This document shows, piece by piece, positions 1 through 8,675 of a stretch of DNA of 64,000 bases. The translations under genes and the position numbers were made by a program. Source of the stretch: Streptomyces diacarni (GTDB lineage: Bacteria > Actinomycetota > Actinomycetes > Streptomycetales > Streptomycetaceae). The stretch lies in the NCBI RefSeq assembly GCF_003323715.1, contig NZ_QOIN01000039.1, forward strand, positions 1 through 64,000. Direction: 5' to 3'. Each line of letters starts with the position of its first letter. Positions within the stretch are counted from its first letter, which is position 1. The notes under the pieces are model-generated. The model was not told the DNA's origin. It did no database searches and was given only the letters and a program-made list of their open reading frames with translations.

Positions 1-1
1 C

Positions 2-100
2 CGACTCAAGCAGTGGCGTGGCATCGCGACCCGCTACGACAAGACCGCCGAGTCCTACCAAGCAGCCGTCACCCTCGCCTCACTCCTGATGTGGGCGTGA
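2..100 (+). CDS. IS transposase, C-terminal end (cut by window edge)
   Basis: The first 33 codons read RLKQWRGIATRYDKTAESY and end in LLMWA and a TGA stop. The R-x-K-x-x-R-G-I-A-T-R-Y-D-K pattern is the conserved C-terminal block of IS5-type DDE transposases, after the catalytic Glu helix. Only the tail is in the window, so family placement is approximate. It lies directly before a thioesterase that lacks its start, so the element probably inserted into that gene. The element should end within the following 20 bases or so, near a CTAG at 116-119. Confidence 0.7.
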   Translation, partial: RLKQWRGIATRYDKTAESYQAAVTLASLLMWA

Positions 101-116
101 CATTTGAAGACAACTC

Positions 117-455
117 CTAGGCGAGGCTTCCCCTCAGCGCGTCACCGGGAGCCTCGCCTGGGCGGCGGACCTGTGCACGGTCGGCGGGGCACTGCACGGC
201 GGCGCGCTGATGTCTCTGGCCGACGCGGCGGGCGCCGCCTGCGCCTACCTCAACCTGCCGCCGGGTGGGAGCACGTCGACGATCGAGTCGAAGACGAACT
301 TCTTCCGCGCAGTACGGGGCGGCACCGTCCACGCCACGTCCCGCCCGCTGCACGTGGGCCGCACGCTCGTCGTCGTGCAGACCGATCTGCACGACGACGA
401 GCACCGCCTGGTCGCCCAGACCACCCAGACCCAGGCCGTCCGGCCCCCGAGCTGA
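117..455 (+). pseudogene. PaaI-family hotdog thioesterase, 5' end lost to IS insertion
   Basis: In one frame from about 117 to the TGA at 453-455 the sequence reads as a PaaI-type acyl-CoA thioesterase: SPQRVTGSLAWAADLCTVGG, then LHGGALMSLADAAG (the hotdog HGG-x-x-x-x-LAD motif), PPGGSTSTIESKTNFFRAV, and a C-terminal strand with PLHVGRTLVVVQTDLHDD. No in-frame start precedes it: an in-frame TGA lies at 105-107 and the transposase tail ends at 100. Family members are roughly 130-150 residues, so about 20-35 N-terminal residues are missing. An internal ATG at 210 lies inside the catalytic motif and is unlikely to give an active protein. Confidence 0.75.
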
Positions 456-537
456 CACGCCCGGGCCGGCTCCGGCCGAGGAGGAAGAGGAGGCACAGTT
501 TCAGACGCAGGCTCAGGCGCAGGACGCGTCGGCCGGT

Positions 538-1194
538 CTACGTGCCGTCGTGGGGTGGTTCCGGGCGGCCGGACGTCTCGGGTGGTTCGGGGGCGTTGAG
601 GCTGAAGTGGAGGCCGAGCATGCGGATGAGGAAACAGGTCACGGCGGCGCCCAGTGCGGCGGGCAGACCGTAGATGCCCGTCCGGACGGTGAGGACGGTG
701 AGCGCGGCGCCCACAAGGGCGGGGACGGCGTACAGGCCGCTGCTGAGCACCGAGGGGATCCGGCGGACGAGCGTGTCACGGAGGGTACCGCCGCCTACCG
801 CGGTGAGCACGCCCAGCAGGACCGCCGGTGCGGGGGCCAGCCCGAAATCGAGGGCTTTGCCGGCGCCGATGACGGCGAACGCGCTCAGCCCGACCGCGTC
901 GAGAATCGTGATCGGTGTCTCCAGCCGGTGCAGGTGCTTGCTGAGGCCGAAGGCGATCAGGCCGCCGGCGGCGGCGAGCGTGTAGTAACGCCAGTCGCGG
1001 AGGGTCGCGGGCGGCAGTGAGTCGAGAAGGACGTCGCGAAGGACACCACCGCCCAGCGCTGTCATCATGCCGAGAACGATCACTCCGACCACGTCCAGGC
1101 GTGCCGCGCGCACAGCTGTCAGCGCTCCGTTGAGCCCGAAAGCGAACGTGCCGGTCAGATCCAGGGCGAGCAGGGGCGGAGGTTCGGAACTCAT
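538..1194 (-). CDS. TRIC-family (UPF0126/YicG-like) membrane channel protein
   Basis: A 218-residue, highly hydrophobic protein with about seven predicted membrane helices in two similar halves. Each half carries a glycine-rich loop followed by Arg-Asp (TALGGGVLRDVLL and TAVGGGTLRDTLV), the hallmark of the bacterial TRIC/UPF0126 family of trimeric cation channels. Family knowledge places it in the plasma membrane as a monovalent-cation channel; its exact role is unknown. The ATG at 1192-1194 is chosen because it starts the first helix region (MSSEPPPLLALDLTGTFAFG); the open frame extends upstream to 1392 without conserved features. It is convergent with the thioesterase remnant and divergent from the AAA ATPase. 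Confidence 0.85.
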   Translation of the reverse strand: MSSEPPPLLALDLTGTFAFGLNGALTAVRAARLDVVGVIVLGMMTALGGGVLRDVLLDSLPPATLRDWRYYTLAAAGGLIAFGLSKHLHRLETPITILDAVGLSAFAVIGAGKALDFGLAPAPAVLLGVLTAVGGGTLRDTLVRRIPSVLSSGLYAVPALVGAALTVLTVRTGIYGLPAALGAAVTCFLIRMLGLHFSLNAPEPPETSGRPEPPHDGT

Positions 1195-1599
1195 ACAGAC
1201 CGCATACCCCGCGAGGGCTCTCGTCGCGGTGGGTGTACTGCACATGCCGCCCTCGAATGCGGCAATCGGGTGCGGCCGGCCACCACACCGGCAGCGGACC
1301 TGGCCGAGCTGCGCGCCCGCCTGAGGTCGGAGGCTCGGGGCGGGGGCATGTCCGCAGGAGCGGGCGGCTCGCACGTATGCGGCGACGAGCATGGGGCGCC
1401 GAGTCGTGCTGATCGATGCCAGGCGGCTCTCCTGGTGTCCGCGTTATGTTACTCGGGCAAAGAATCGTTTTTGATGACCAGCCCGGCGTCACCGCTGTCG
1501 CCCGCAGCAAACGCGTCGCTTCGTCGTGGCTCCGGGGAGGGAACGGGCCATCTCGTCGGCCCGCCCGGCAGGGGCGGCGTCACAGGCAAGGAGCTGCAC
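1195..1599. other. Intergenic region between divergent TRIC and AAA ATPase genes
   Basis: About 400 bases without a supported gene. Reading frames of both neighbours extend into it but show no conserved sequence. A relatively AT-rich stretch near 1441-1475 (TTATGTTACTCGGGCAAAG) is the likeliest promoter zone for the AAA ATPase, but no confident -35/-10 pair or palindrome was found. Confidence 0.4.
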
Positions 1600-2844
1600 A
1601 TGGGCGCGCCGGACGCGCAAGAGCCGCACGATCCACGGGATCCGCAGACCCCGGCGGGCCCGCTCGCCACGGCCGGGACGCTGCGGGCGATCAGCGACGA
1701 GTTGTCGGACCGTTTCTACGAGCGGGACGACGTGGTGCGGACGCTGGTGGTGACGCTGCTGGCCGGGCAGCACTCGTTGGTGCTCGGTCCGCCGGGAACG
1801 GCGAAGTCCGAGATGGCGCGGGAGCTCACACGCAGGATCGAGGGGGCCTCGTACTGGGAGATCCTGCTGTCCAAGTTCACCGCTCCGACGCGGATGTTCG
1901 GGCCCATCGACGTCGCCGCGCTGACCCGCGGCGAGTACCGCCAGGTGTACGACGGCCGGGCCACGACCGCGCATGTCGCGTTCATCGACGAGATATTCAA
2001 GTGCTCAGCGGCGGCGTTGAACGAGACGTTGGGCTATTTGAACGAGCGGATCTACCATCCCGAGAACGGCGGCGCGCCGATCCCGTGCCCGTTGATCGGG
2101 GCGATCACGGCGAGCAACGAGTTGCCCAGCGGGGAGGATCTGGCCGCGATCTACGACCGGCTGCTGGTGCGAATCGAGGTCGGTTACCTGTCCGACCCCT
2201 CGAACTTCGCCGCGCTGGTCCGCTCCGCCGTCGGCCGCCCGGCGGCACCGAAGCGTACGACGGTCGAGTTGGCCGCGCTGCGGCAGGCCGTGGTGGAAGC
2301 CGTTCCGGCGGTCGAGGTACCCGATGTGATCGTGGACGCGGTGTGTACGCTGCGGGCCGCGCTGCGCCGCAAGGAGCTGGTCGCCTCCGACCGCCGCTGG
2401 CGCCAGTCGGTCGGTCTTCTCCAGGCGTCCGCGTATCTCGAAGGACGCCCGGCGGTCGCCGAGACCGACCTGTCGGTGCTCACCCATGTGCTGTGGGACT
2501 CCCCCGCCCAACGCCCGACGGTCGAGCGCGAGGTGCTCCAGTTGGTCAATCCGGACGCCAAGGAGGCGCTGGACCTGGCCGACACCATGGACGAGCTGGA
2601 GGCCCAGCTCGACGCCATGGCCGGACAGTCTCGCGAGGCGCTGAGCGAGTGGGTCATCACGAAGGCCCACAACAAGCTCGCCACGGCCGGGAGGAGGCTG
2701 GAGAAGCTGCGTGAGGAGGCGGCGGGTGCCGGGCGCTCGACCGCTGCCATCGACCGGGTCTCCGGGCGCCAGCGCGCGGTCCGCGTCCGGGTTCTGACCG
2801 AGGCTCTCGGTATGGACGCGAGCATGGTGCAGTCCCAGCTGTGA
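1600..2844 (+). CDS. MoxR/RavA-type AAA+ ATPase
   Basis: A 414-residue AAA+ ATPase. Walker A is GPPGTAKS (residues 63-70), Walker B AFIDEIFK (about 127-134) with the typical Asp-Glu, and ASNELP near 172 fits the sensor-1 strand. NETLGYLNERIY is characteristic of the RavA branch of MoxR ATPases. The C-terminal 100 residues are charged and helical. The ATG at 1600 has GGAG eight bases upstream; an upstream extension of the frame to 1270 is unconserved. The stop overlaps the GTG of the next gene, a vWA protein, giving the classic RavA-ViaA pair in which the ATPase is thought to act as a chaperone-like remodeller together with its vWA partner. The substrate in actinomycetes is not known. Confidence 0.88.
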   Translation: MGAPDAQEPHDPRDPQTPAGPLATAGTLRAISDELSDRFYERDDVVRTLVVTLLAGQHSLVLGPPGTAKSEMARELTRRIEGASYWEILLSKFTAPTRMFGPIDVAALTRGEYRQVYDGRATTAHVAFIDEIFKCSAAALNETLGYLNERIYHPENGGAPIPCPLIGAITASNELPSGEDLAAIYDRLLVRIEVGYLSDPSNFAALVRSAVGRPAAPKRTTVELAALRQAVVEAVPAVEVPDVIVDAVCTLRAALRRKELVASDRRWRQSVGLLQASAYLEGRPAVAETDLSVLTHVLWDSPAQRPTVEREVLQLVNPDAKEALDLADTMDELEAQLDAMAGQSREALSEWVITKAHNKLATAGRRLEKLREEAAGAGRSTAAIDRVSGRQRAVRVRVLTEALGMDASMVQSQL

Positions 2845-4484
2845 GCACCGAGGAGACAGCGGCGACGAACGCGACACCGCACGGACTCGGCGAGCTGACC
2901 GGCAGGTCCGCGAAGTGGCTGGGGCTGTCCGCCGCCGCGCCCGAGCGGCACACCTCGGCTCTGGTCGCGGACCCGTTCGACCTGCTCACCTGGCGCGACA
3001 CCTTCGCTCAGGCGGCCGCACTGCGCGAACTGGCCGAGGAGCTGGCCGGCCGCCACGACGCCGCCGACGATCTGCTGGCCGACGTGTTCCTGGCCGCGTA
3101 CCAGCTCGATCCGCGGTTGCGCGAGCGCGCGGCGATGCACCCTTCCCGCCTGGTCAACCACCAGATCGTCGGCGCGCTGGCGGAGTCGCCGGAGTGGGCC
3201 GAGCTGCGGCGGGAGACGTGCGGTGACCCGTACGTCGCCGCCGTGGCCGTACTCGCCCAGGCCCCGGTCCTGCGCCGGATGCTGAAGCGGTGCGGGGAGG
3301 CGCGGGCACGGTCGGAGCATGCGAGCAGGGCCCAGCAGGAGGCCGCAGACGCGGCGAGGGCCGTGGCCGAGGCGCTCCGCCGGGCCGCCGAGGGCGCGGA
3401 CGAGGGCGGCACGGTGCACAGCCCGGCCGCCGACGCCGTGCACGAGGCGATCGAGACCGCGGAGGCCGCAGAGGCCGCCGCGCAGCGGGCCGCCCAGCAC
3501 GCCGCCCTGAGCCTCACGGCGGCGGGCCCCGGGATCCGTTCCGCGGCGCCGAGCGCGGTGGCGGAGGCGGCCGCGACCGTGCGGGAGGAAACCGCGCTGG
3601 TGCGGGCGTGGGGCGTCGGTGCCGGCGAGCTGGAGCGGATGCCCTTCGACGAGCGTGCCCGCCTCGCCGACCGGCTGCGCACCAGCCGGCTCGCGCAATG
3701 GGCCGAGCTGATCGGCCGTTTCCGGCAGATGGCCGGCGGTGAACGCGCCCGCAAGGTGGAGAGCGCCGCCGGTCAGCTGGTCGGTGTCACGCTCGGGGAC
3801 GACCTTTCCCGGGTCATCCCCTCCGAGTTGGCCAACCTGGGCGTGCCCGAGCTGCGCGCGGTGTTCGCCGCACGCTACGCCGCCGGGGAGCTGATGCTCT
3901 ACGACAGCCAGGACGAGGAGACCACGGGCCGGGGCGCCATCATCGCGTGTGTGGACACCTCGCACTCGATGTACGAGGCGGGGCCCGGCGGAGTCACCCG
4001 GGAGGCGTGGGCCAAGGCCTGCGCGCTGGCGCTGCTGGATCAGGCCCGCCAGGCCGGGCGCGACTTCGTCGGCATCCTGTTCTCCGCCGCCGACAAGCTC
4101 CGCATCCACCGCTTCCCGGCCGACCGGCCCGCCGCTATCGCGCAGGTGCTCGACTTCGCGGAGGCCTTCCTCGGCGGCGGCACCAGCTATGAGAGACCGC
4201 TGAGCGCGGCCAGTGAGCTGCTGGAGGAGGAGTACAACGACTCCGCCCGCGAGCGCGGCGACATCGTCATGCTCACGGACGACGAGTGCGAGGTCACCGA
4301 GGAGTGGATGCGCGGCTGGAACGACGCCAAGCGGCTGCTGGGTTTCCGTGCCTTCGGCGTGGCGATCGGCGCGCCGGACGCCGCCGGAGCCGGCTCGGTC
4401 CTCGACGCCCTGTGCGACAACCTGCGTTCCGTCGAGGACCTCACGGACGTCCAGGCGGCCGCCGATCTCTTCCGCGTGATCTGA
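2841..4484 (+). CDS. vWA-domain protein (ViaA-like), partner of the upstream AAA ATPase
   Basis: 547 residues with a C-terminal von Willebrand A domain (about 360-547). The metal-ion-dependent adhesion motif reads DTSHS at residues 372-376, and LTDDE near 475 supplies the later acidic site. The first 300 residues are mainly helical, with a long Ala/Glu-rich stretch around 165-235 likely to form a coiled coil. It starts with GTG at 2841, overlapping the TGA of the ATPase by four bases, so translation is probably coupled. The domain order (helical part, then C-terminal vWA) and pairing match ViaA, the cytosolic partner of RavA-type ATPases. The following gene has its own iron-controlled promoter and is a separate unit. 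Confidence 0.85.
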   Translation: MSTEETAATNATPHGLGELTGRSAKWLGLSAAAPERHTSALVADPFDLLTWRDTFAQAAALRELAEELAGRHDAADDLLADVFLAAYQLDPRLRERAAMHPSRLVNHQIVGALAESPEWAELRRETCGDPYVAAVAVLAQAPVLRRMLKRCGEARARSEHASRAQQEAADAARAVAEALRRAAEGADEGGTVHSPAADAVHEAIETAEAAEAAAQRAAQHAALSLTAAGPGIRSAAPSAVAEAAATVREETALVRAWGVGAGELERMPFDERARLADRLRTSRLAQWAELIGRFRQMAGGERARKVESAAGQLVGVTLGDDLSRVIPSELANLGVPELRAVFAARYAAGELMLYDSQDEETTGRGAIIACVDTSHSMYEAGPGGVTREAWAKACALALLDQARQAGRDFVGILFSAADKLRIHRFPADRPAAIAQVLDFAEAFLGGGTSYERPLSAASELLEEEYNDSARERGDIVMLTDDECEVTEEWMRGWNDAKRLLGFRAFGVAIGAPDAAGAGSVLDALCDNLRSVEDLTDVQAAADLFRVI

Positions 4485-4572
4485 CCCGGCTTCTCCCCCG
4501 AGCACCCGGGCCCCGGATCTTCGCCCCTCCGGCCCTCGGGCGCCTGCGGCAGTCCACCTCTCGGCGAGTCAC

Positions 4573-4590
4573 TTAGGTTAGGCTAACCTA
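4573..4590. promoter_or_regulatory. Iron box (DmdR/DtxR-type operator)
   Basis: TTAGGTTAGGCTAACCTA is a near-perfect palindrome that agrees with the 19-bp actinobacterial iron box except in the last base. It ends five bases before the ATG of the ABC ATPase at 4596, so a bound Fe(II) repressor (DmdR in Streptomyces) would cover the transcription or translation start. This predicts iron-repressed expression of the downstream transporter. Confidence 0.92.
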
Positions 4591-4595
4591 CGTGC

Positions 4596-5456
4596 ATGAG
4601 CGTTGGTGAACACGCCGCCGCTGCCTCGCGTCCGCGCGGGCACGGCCTGGCAGCCGAAGGTGTGACCGTGGCCTACGACGAGGTCGATGTCGTGCACGGG
4701 GCCGCCCTCACACTCCACCCCGGCCGCATCACCGCGCTCGTCGGCCCGAACGGGAGCGGGAAGTCGACACTGCTGCGCACCCTCGCGCGCCTGCAACGCG
4801 CACGCAGCGGCACACTCACCCTCGACGGGGAAACCGACGGCCTGGCCCTCACCTCGCGCGAGTTCGCGCGCCGCGTCGCCCTGCTCACGCAGGGCCGCCC
4901 CACACCCAGTGGCCTCACCGTCCGCGACCTCGTCGAGTTCGGCCGCTACCCCTACCGGGGCCGCTGGGGCGGACAGGACCCCGACGGGAGCGCCGCTGTG
5001 GAGCGCGCGCTGCGCATGACGGGCGTCGAGGACCTGGCCCGGCGCGGAGCCGAGCACCTGTCGGGCGGCCAGTTGCAGCGCGTATGGCTCGCGAGCTGCC
5101 TCGCCCAGCAGACGGGTGTGCTCCTCCTGGACGAACCGACGACCTATCTCGACCTGAGATACCAGGTCGAACTCCTCGACCTGATCCGCGACCTGGCCGA
5201 CGACCACGCGATCTCGGTGGGCGTCGTCCTGCACGACCTCGACCAGGCGGCGGCCGTCGCCGACAGGATCGCCCTGCTCCACGCGGGACGGATCACCGCC
5301 GAAGGTGCCCCCTGCGACGTCCTGACGCCGCAGCGCCTGACCGAGGCCTACGGCATCCGGATCGTCGTCGACACCGACCCCCTGACCGGCCGGCTGCGGA
5401 CCCGCGCGGTCGGCCGGCACCACATGCGAAGTGAAAGGCTCAGCACCATCCCATGA
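4596..5456 (+). CDS. Iron-siderophore ABC transporter ATP-binding protein (FecE/FepC type)
   Basis: A 286-residue ABC ATPase. Walker A is GPNGSGKST (50-58), the signature is LSGGQLQRVW (about 155), Walker B is LLLDEPTTYLD, followed by the switch His in LHDLDQA. GRYPYRGRW in the helical region and the YLDLRYQ stretch are typical of the siderophore/haem/B12 subfamily. It is the first gene of a compact operon with a lipoprotein and a permease, and its start lies directly beside an iron box. It energises uptake of a ferric siderophore across the plasma membrane. Its TGA overlaps the ATG of the next gene. The siderophore cannot be named from sequence. Confidence 0.92.
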   Translation: MSVGEHAAAASRPRGHGLAAEGVTVAYDEVDVVHGAALTLHPGRITALVGPNGSGKSTLLRTLARLQRARSGTLTLDGETDGLALTSREFARRVALLTQGRPTPSGLTVRDLVEFGRYPYRGRWGGQDPDGSAAVERALRMTGVEDLARRGAEHLSGGQLQRVWLASCLAQQTGVLLLDEPTTYLDLRYQVELLDLIRDLADDHAISVGVVLHDLDQAAAVADRIALLHAGRITAEGAPCDVLTPQRLTEAYGIRIVVDTDPLTGRLRTRAVGRHHMRSERLSTIP

Positions 5457-6427
5457 GACGCCCTCTGATCACCGCGTTCGCCGCCACCGCCGCGGCCGTC
5501 GTCCTGGCCGGCTGCGGGACGACCGAGTCCGCCTCCACCGGCGCGGACGCGAAATCCGGCCGCATCACCCTCACCGACGCGACCGGCGCGAAGGTGACTC
5601 TCGACGGTCCCGCCAAGAAGGTCGTCGGCACCGAGTGGAACGTCGTCGAGAACCTCGTCTCGCTCGGCGTCGAGCCCGTCGGCGTCGCCGACGTCAAGGG
5701 CTACAAGACGTGGAACTCCGCGGCGAAGCTGACCAACAGCCCCAAGGACATCGGTACGCGCGGCGAGCCGAGCATGGACACGATCGCCTCCCTCGCCCCC
5801 GACCTCGTCGTCGCCACCACCGACCTGCCGTCCTCCGCCGTCAAGCAGCTGCGGAAGATCGCCCCGGTCGTGGAGGTGCGCTCCGCCGACGCGTCCGACC
5901 AGCTCGGACAGATGGACGAGAACCTCGACCTCATCGCCGAGGCCACCGGTAAGGAAAAGCGGGCCGACACCGTCAAGAAGCGGTTCACGGCGCAGCTCGC
6001 GTCGAGCCGCAAGGCCGTCCAGAAGGCCGGGCTCGACGGGACGAAGGTCGCCTTCGCCGACGGCTACGTCGCCTCCAACCAGGTCACGATCCGCCCCTAC
6101 ACCCGGCGCTCCCTCATCGGAGCAGTCAACGAGAAACTGGGCCTGGAGAACGCCTGGAAGGCCAAGGGCGACAAGAGCTACGGGCTCGCCAGCACGGACG
6201 TGGAAGGGCTCACTGACCTCGGGGACGTCCAGTTCGCCTACATCGCCGACGAGCAGGACAGCCGCGACCCGTTCGCCAAGGACCTCAAAGACAACAGAAC
6301 CTGGAAGTCGCTGCCCTTCGTGAAGGCCGGCGACGTGCACCGGCTGCCGACCGGCATCTGGATGTTCGGCGGCCACGCGTCGATGGGGGCCTACGCCGAC
6401 GCCCTCGTCGACGCGCTCGAGAAGTAG
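5453..6427 (+). CDS. Siderophore-binding lipoprotein of the ABC transporter (FecB/FepB type)
   Basis: A 324-residue extracytoplasmic binding protein. It begins with a lipoprotein signal peptide and a lipobox VLAGC with the acylated Cys at residue 21, followed by a Ser/Thr-rich linker. The rest fits the class III periplasmic-binding fold: a KKVVGTEWNVVENLVSLGV first helix, SMDTIASLAPDLVVAT, and the long linking helix around 160-190 (IAEATGKEKRADTVKKRF). Conserved positions suit a ferric-siderophore binder tethered to the outer face of the membrane. The ATG overlaps the stop of the ATPase gene and the permease begins four bases after its own stop. Confidence 0.9.
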   Translation: MRRPLITAFAATAAAVVLAGCGTTESASTGADAKSGRITLTDATGAKVTLDGPAKKVVGTEWNVVENLVSLGVEPVGVADVKGYKTWNSAAKLTNSPKDIGTRGEPSMDTIASLAPDLVVATTDLPSSAVKQLRKIAPVVEVRSADASDQLGQMDENLDLIAEATGKEKRADTVKKRFTAQLASSRKAVQKAGLDGTKVAFADGYVASNQVTIRPYTRRSLIGAVNEKLGLENAWKAKGDKSYGLASTDVEGLTDLGDVQFAYIADEQDSRDPFAKDLKDNRTWKSLPFVKAGDVHRLPTGIWMFGGHASMGAYADALVDALEK

Positions 6428-6431
6428 CGCC

Positions 6432-8501
6432 ATGGCCGTCACCGCAACAGCCTCCAGCCCCGCCACGGCCGGGACCAGGACGGCCACGACGGGCGCGGTC
6501 GCGGTGACGGCCGCGCTCGTGCTCCTGGTCGCCGTCCTCGCCGTCGTCGACCTCGCCCAGGGCACCGCCGCCGTCGGTCCCGGCGAGGTGGTCAAGGCGC
6601 TCACCGGTCACGCCGGGCAGTCGGACGCCGCCGTCGTCATCGCCTCGCGCCTGCCACGGATGGCCGCGGGGCTCCTGGTCGGCGTCGGTCTCGGCGCCGC
6701 GGGCGCCGCGTTGCAGGCCGTGAGCCGCAACGTGCTCGCCTCCCCCGACACGCTGGCCGTGAACGCCGGCTCGTATCTGGCCCTCGGGCTGCTCGCGGCC
6801 ACCGGAGTCTCGCTACCGGTCCTGGCCTCCTCCACGGCGGCCTTCGCCGGTGGTCTCGTGGCGGCCGCCGTCGTGCTGGGCCTGTCAGGTCCCGGCACGG
6901 GAACCGTCCGGCTCGTGCTGGCCGGCAGCGCCCTCGCGCTCGGCGTCAGCTCCGTGACCGAAGGCCTGCTGCTCCTCTTCCCCGAGCGGACGGACGGCCT
7001 CTACCAGTGGAGCCACGGCTCCATCGCGCAGAACGGGGCGGACGGTGTGGCACAGATGGCACCCGTCGCCCTGCTCGGGCTCGTCGGTCTGCTGCTCGTC
7101 GCCCGCCGCGTCGATGTGCTCGCCCTGGGGGACGACGCCGCTCGCGGCCTCGGCGTCCGGGTACGGACCACCCGCTTCACGGTGGTCGCACTCGCCGCGC
7201 TGCTGTCCGCGGCGGCCGTGACACTCGCCGGGCCGATCGGATTCGTCGGGCTGTGCGCCCCGGCGCTCGTGCGTCCGCTCGGGCGCCTGTACCGGCCCTT
7301 CACCCGGGCGCGCCTGACCATCCCCGTGGCGGGTCTGACCGGCGCCGCACTCGTGCTCGGCTCCGACGTGCTGTTGCGGGCGGTGGCCGGCTCCGCGTCC
7401 GCGGTCGCGGTACCCACGGGTGCGGTCACCAGCGTGGTCGGTGCCCTCTTCCTCGTCACGATGGCCCTGCGCATGCGGGACACGGGCGGCGCGTCCGAGG
7501 CCGACAGACTGCGCACACCGAGCCGGACCGCGTTCGTGGTGACCGCGGTCGTCCTCGTGGCCGTGCTCGTCGGCGTGACGATCGCCGCTGTGCTGCTCGG
7601 CGACGCCAAGCTGCTGCTCGGAGACGTCGCGAACTGGGTGCAGGGGCAGGCGGGCCGGGCCACCGGATTCGTCCTCGACACCCGGGTGCCGCGGGTGCTC
7701 GCCGCGCTCCTCGCGGGGGCCGCGCTGGCCCTGGCCGGCACCCTGGTGCAGGCCGTGACCCGCAACCCCCTCGCCGAACCCGGCGTCCTCGGTGTCTCCG
7801 GCGGGGCGGCACTCGGCGCCGTCCTCGTCGTCACGACGGTGCACGGCGCCGACTCGTGGGGCATCGCAGGCGCCGCGTTCGCCGGCGCCTCGGCCACCGC
7901 GGTGCTCGTCTTCGGCCTCGCCGCGCGCGGCGGGTTCCAGCAGAACCGTCTCGTCCTGGTGGGCATCGGGGTGGCCTCCGGAACGACCGCGCTCACCAGC
8001 CTGTTCATCGTCCTGACCGACCCCTTCAACGCGACGAAGGCGCTGACCTGGCTGTCGGGGTCGACCTACGGGCGCACCGCGACCGACGTGCTGCCCCTCG
8101 CGGTCGTCCTCGCCGCCGGCGCGGCCGTGGCGGTCGCACGACGCAAGGAGCTCGACCTCGTCTCACTCGACGAGGACACCCCCAGGCTCCTGGGCCTGAC
8201 CCTCGCGCGAGGCAGGCTCGGCTTCCTCGCGGTCGCCGTGTTGCTGAGCGCAACCGCCGTCGCGGCGGCCGGCACCATCGGCTTCGTGGGGCTCGTGGCA
8301 CCGCACGCGGCCCGCGCCCTGGTGGGGCGCCGGCACGTGCGGAGTGTGCCGGTGGCGATGCTCCTGGGTGCCGTTCTCGTCGCCGTGGCGGACCTGCTGG
8401 GCCGTACGGTCATCGCCCCGGCGCAGCTCGGCGCCGGCCTCATGACGGCCGTCGTCGGAACGCCCTACTTCCTCCATCTCCTCGTCCGCAGTCGGCGGTA
8501 G
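6432..8501 (+). CDS. Double-length FecCD permease of the siderophore ABC transporter
   Basis: 689 residues, about twice the usual 330-350 of a FecCD permease, containing two homologous halves (roughly 1-345 and 360-689). Each half carries the family block around an RxPR/GLxxGxxLxxAGxxxQ motif: ASRLPRMAAGLLVGVGLGA with ALQAVSRN in the first and DTRVPRVLAALLAGAALAL with LVQAVTRN in the second, and each has the cytoplasmic GPIGFVGL or GTIGFVGL loop that contacts the ATPase. About 18-20 membrane helices are expected. The same fused layout is known for FhuB. One polypeptide therefore supplies both membrane subunits of this importer. Confidence 0.92.
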   Translation: MAVTATASSPATAGTRTATTGAVAVTAALVLLVAVLAVVDLAQGTAAVGPGEVVKALTGHAGQSDAAVVIASRLPRMAAGLLVGVGLGAAGAALQAVSRNVLASPDTLAVNAGSYLALGLLAATGVSLPVLASSTAAFAGGLVAAAVVLGLSGPGTGTVRLVLAGSALALGVSSVTEGLLLLFPERTDGLYQWSHGSIAQNGADGVAQMAPVALLGLVGLLLVARRVDVLALGDDAARGLGVRVRTTRFTVVALAALLSAAAVTLAGPIGFVGLCAPALVRPLGRLYRPFTRARLTIPVAGLTGAALVLGSDVLLRAVAGSASAVAVPTGAVTSVVGALFLVTMALRMRDTGGASEADRLRTPSRTAFVVTAVVLVAVLVGVTIAAVLLGDAKLLLGDVANWVQGQAGRATGFVLDTRVPRVLAALLAGAALALAGTLVQAVTRNPLAEPGVLGVSGGAALGAVLVVTTVHGADSWGIAGAAFAGASATAVLVFGLAARGGFQQNRLVLVGIGVASGTTALTSLFIVLTDPFNATKALTWLSGSTYGRTATDVLPLAVVLAAGAAVAVARRKELDLVSLDEDTPRLLGLTLARGRLGFLAVAVLLSATAVAAAGTIGFVGLVAPHAARALVGRRHVRSVPVAMLLGAVLVAVADLLGRTVIAPAQLGAGLMTAVVGTPYFLHLLVRSRR

Positions 8502-8675
8502 GCGGCGGCAGGAGCAGCAGGAAGTGGCAGAAATCTGCCGCGCTCCGTACTTCGCGCCCCGGCCCGGAGTGCGGAGCGGCCGGCTGCCGAAGGCAGTCGA
8601 ACCCCTCCCTTGCGTCCACGACCTGTCCGGGCGGCGCAGCGCCGCCTCGCGCAGGACCACATCTGGAGTCCGTAC

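Noticed and set aside
2184..4505. 773-codon open frame on the minus strand opposite the vWA gene
   Set aside because: It is antisense to a clearly conserved vWA protein, is Arg/Gly/Pro-rich and lacks motifs. Long antisense frames are common in GC-rich DNA.
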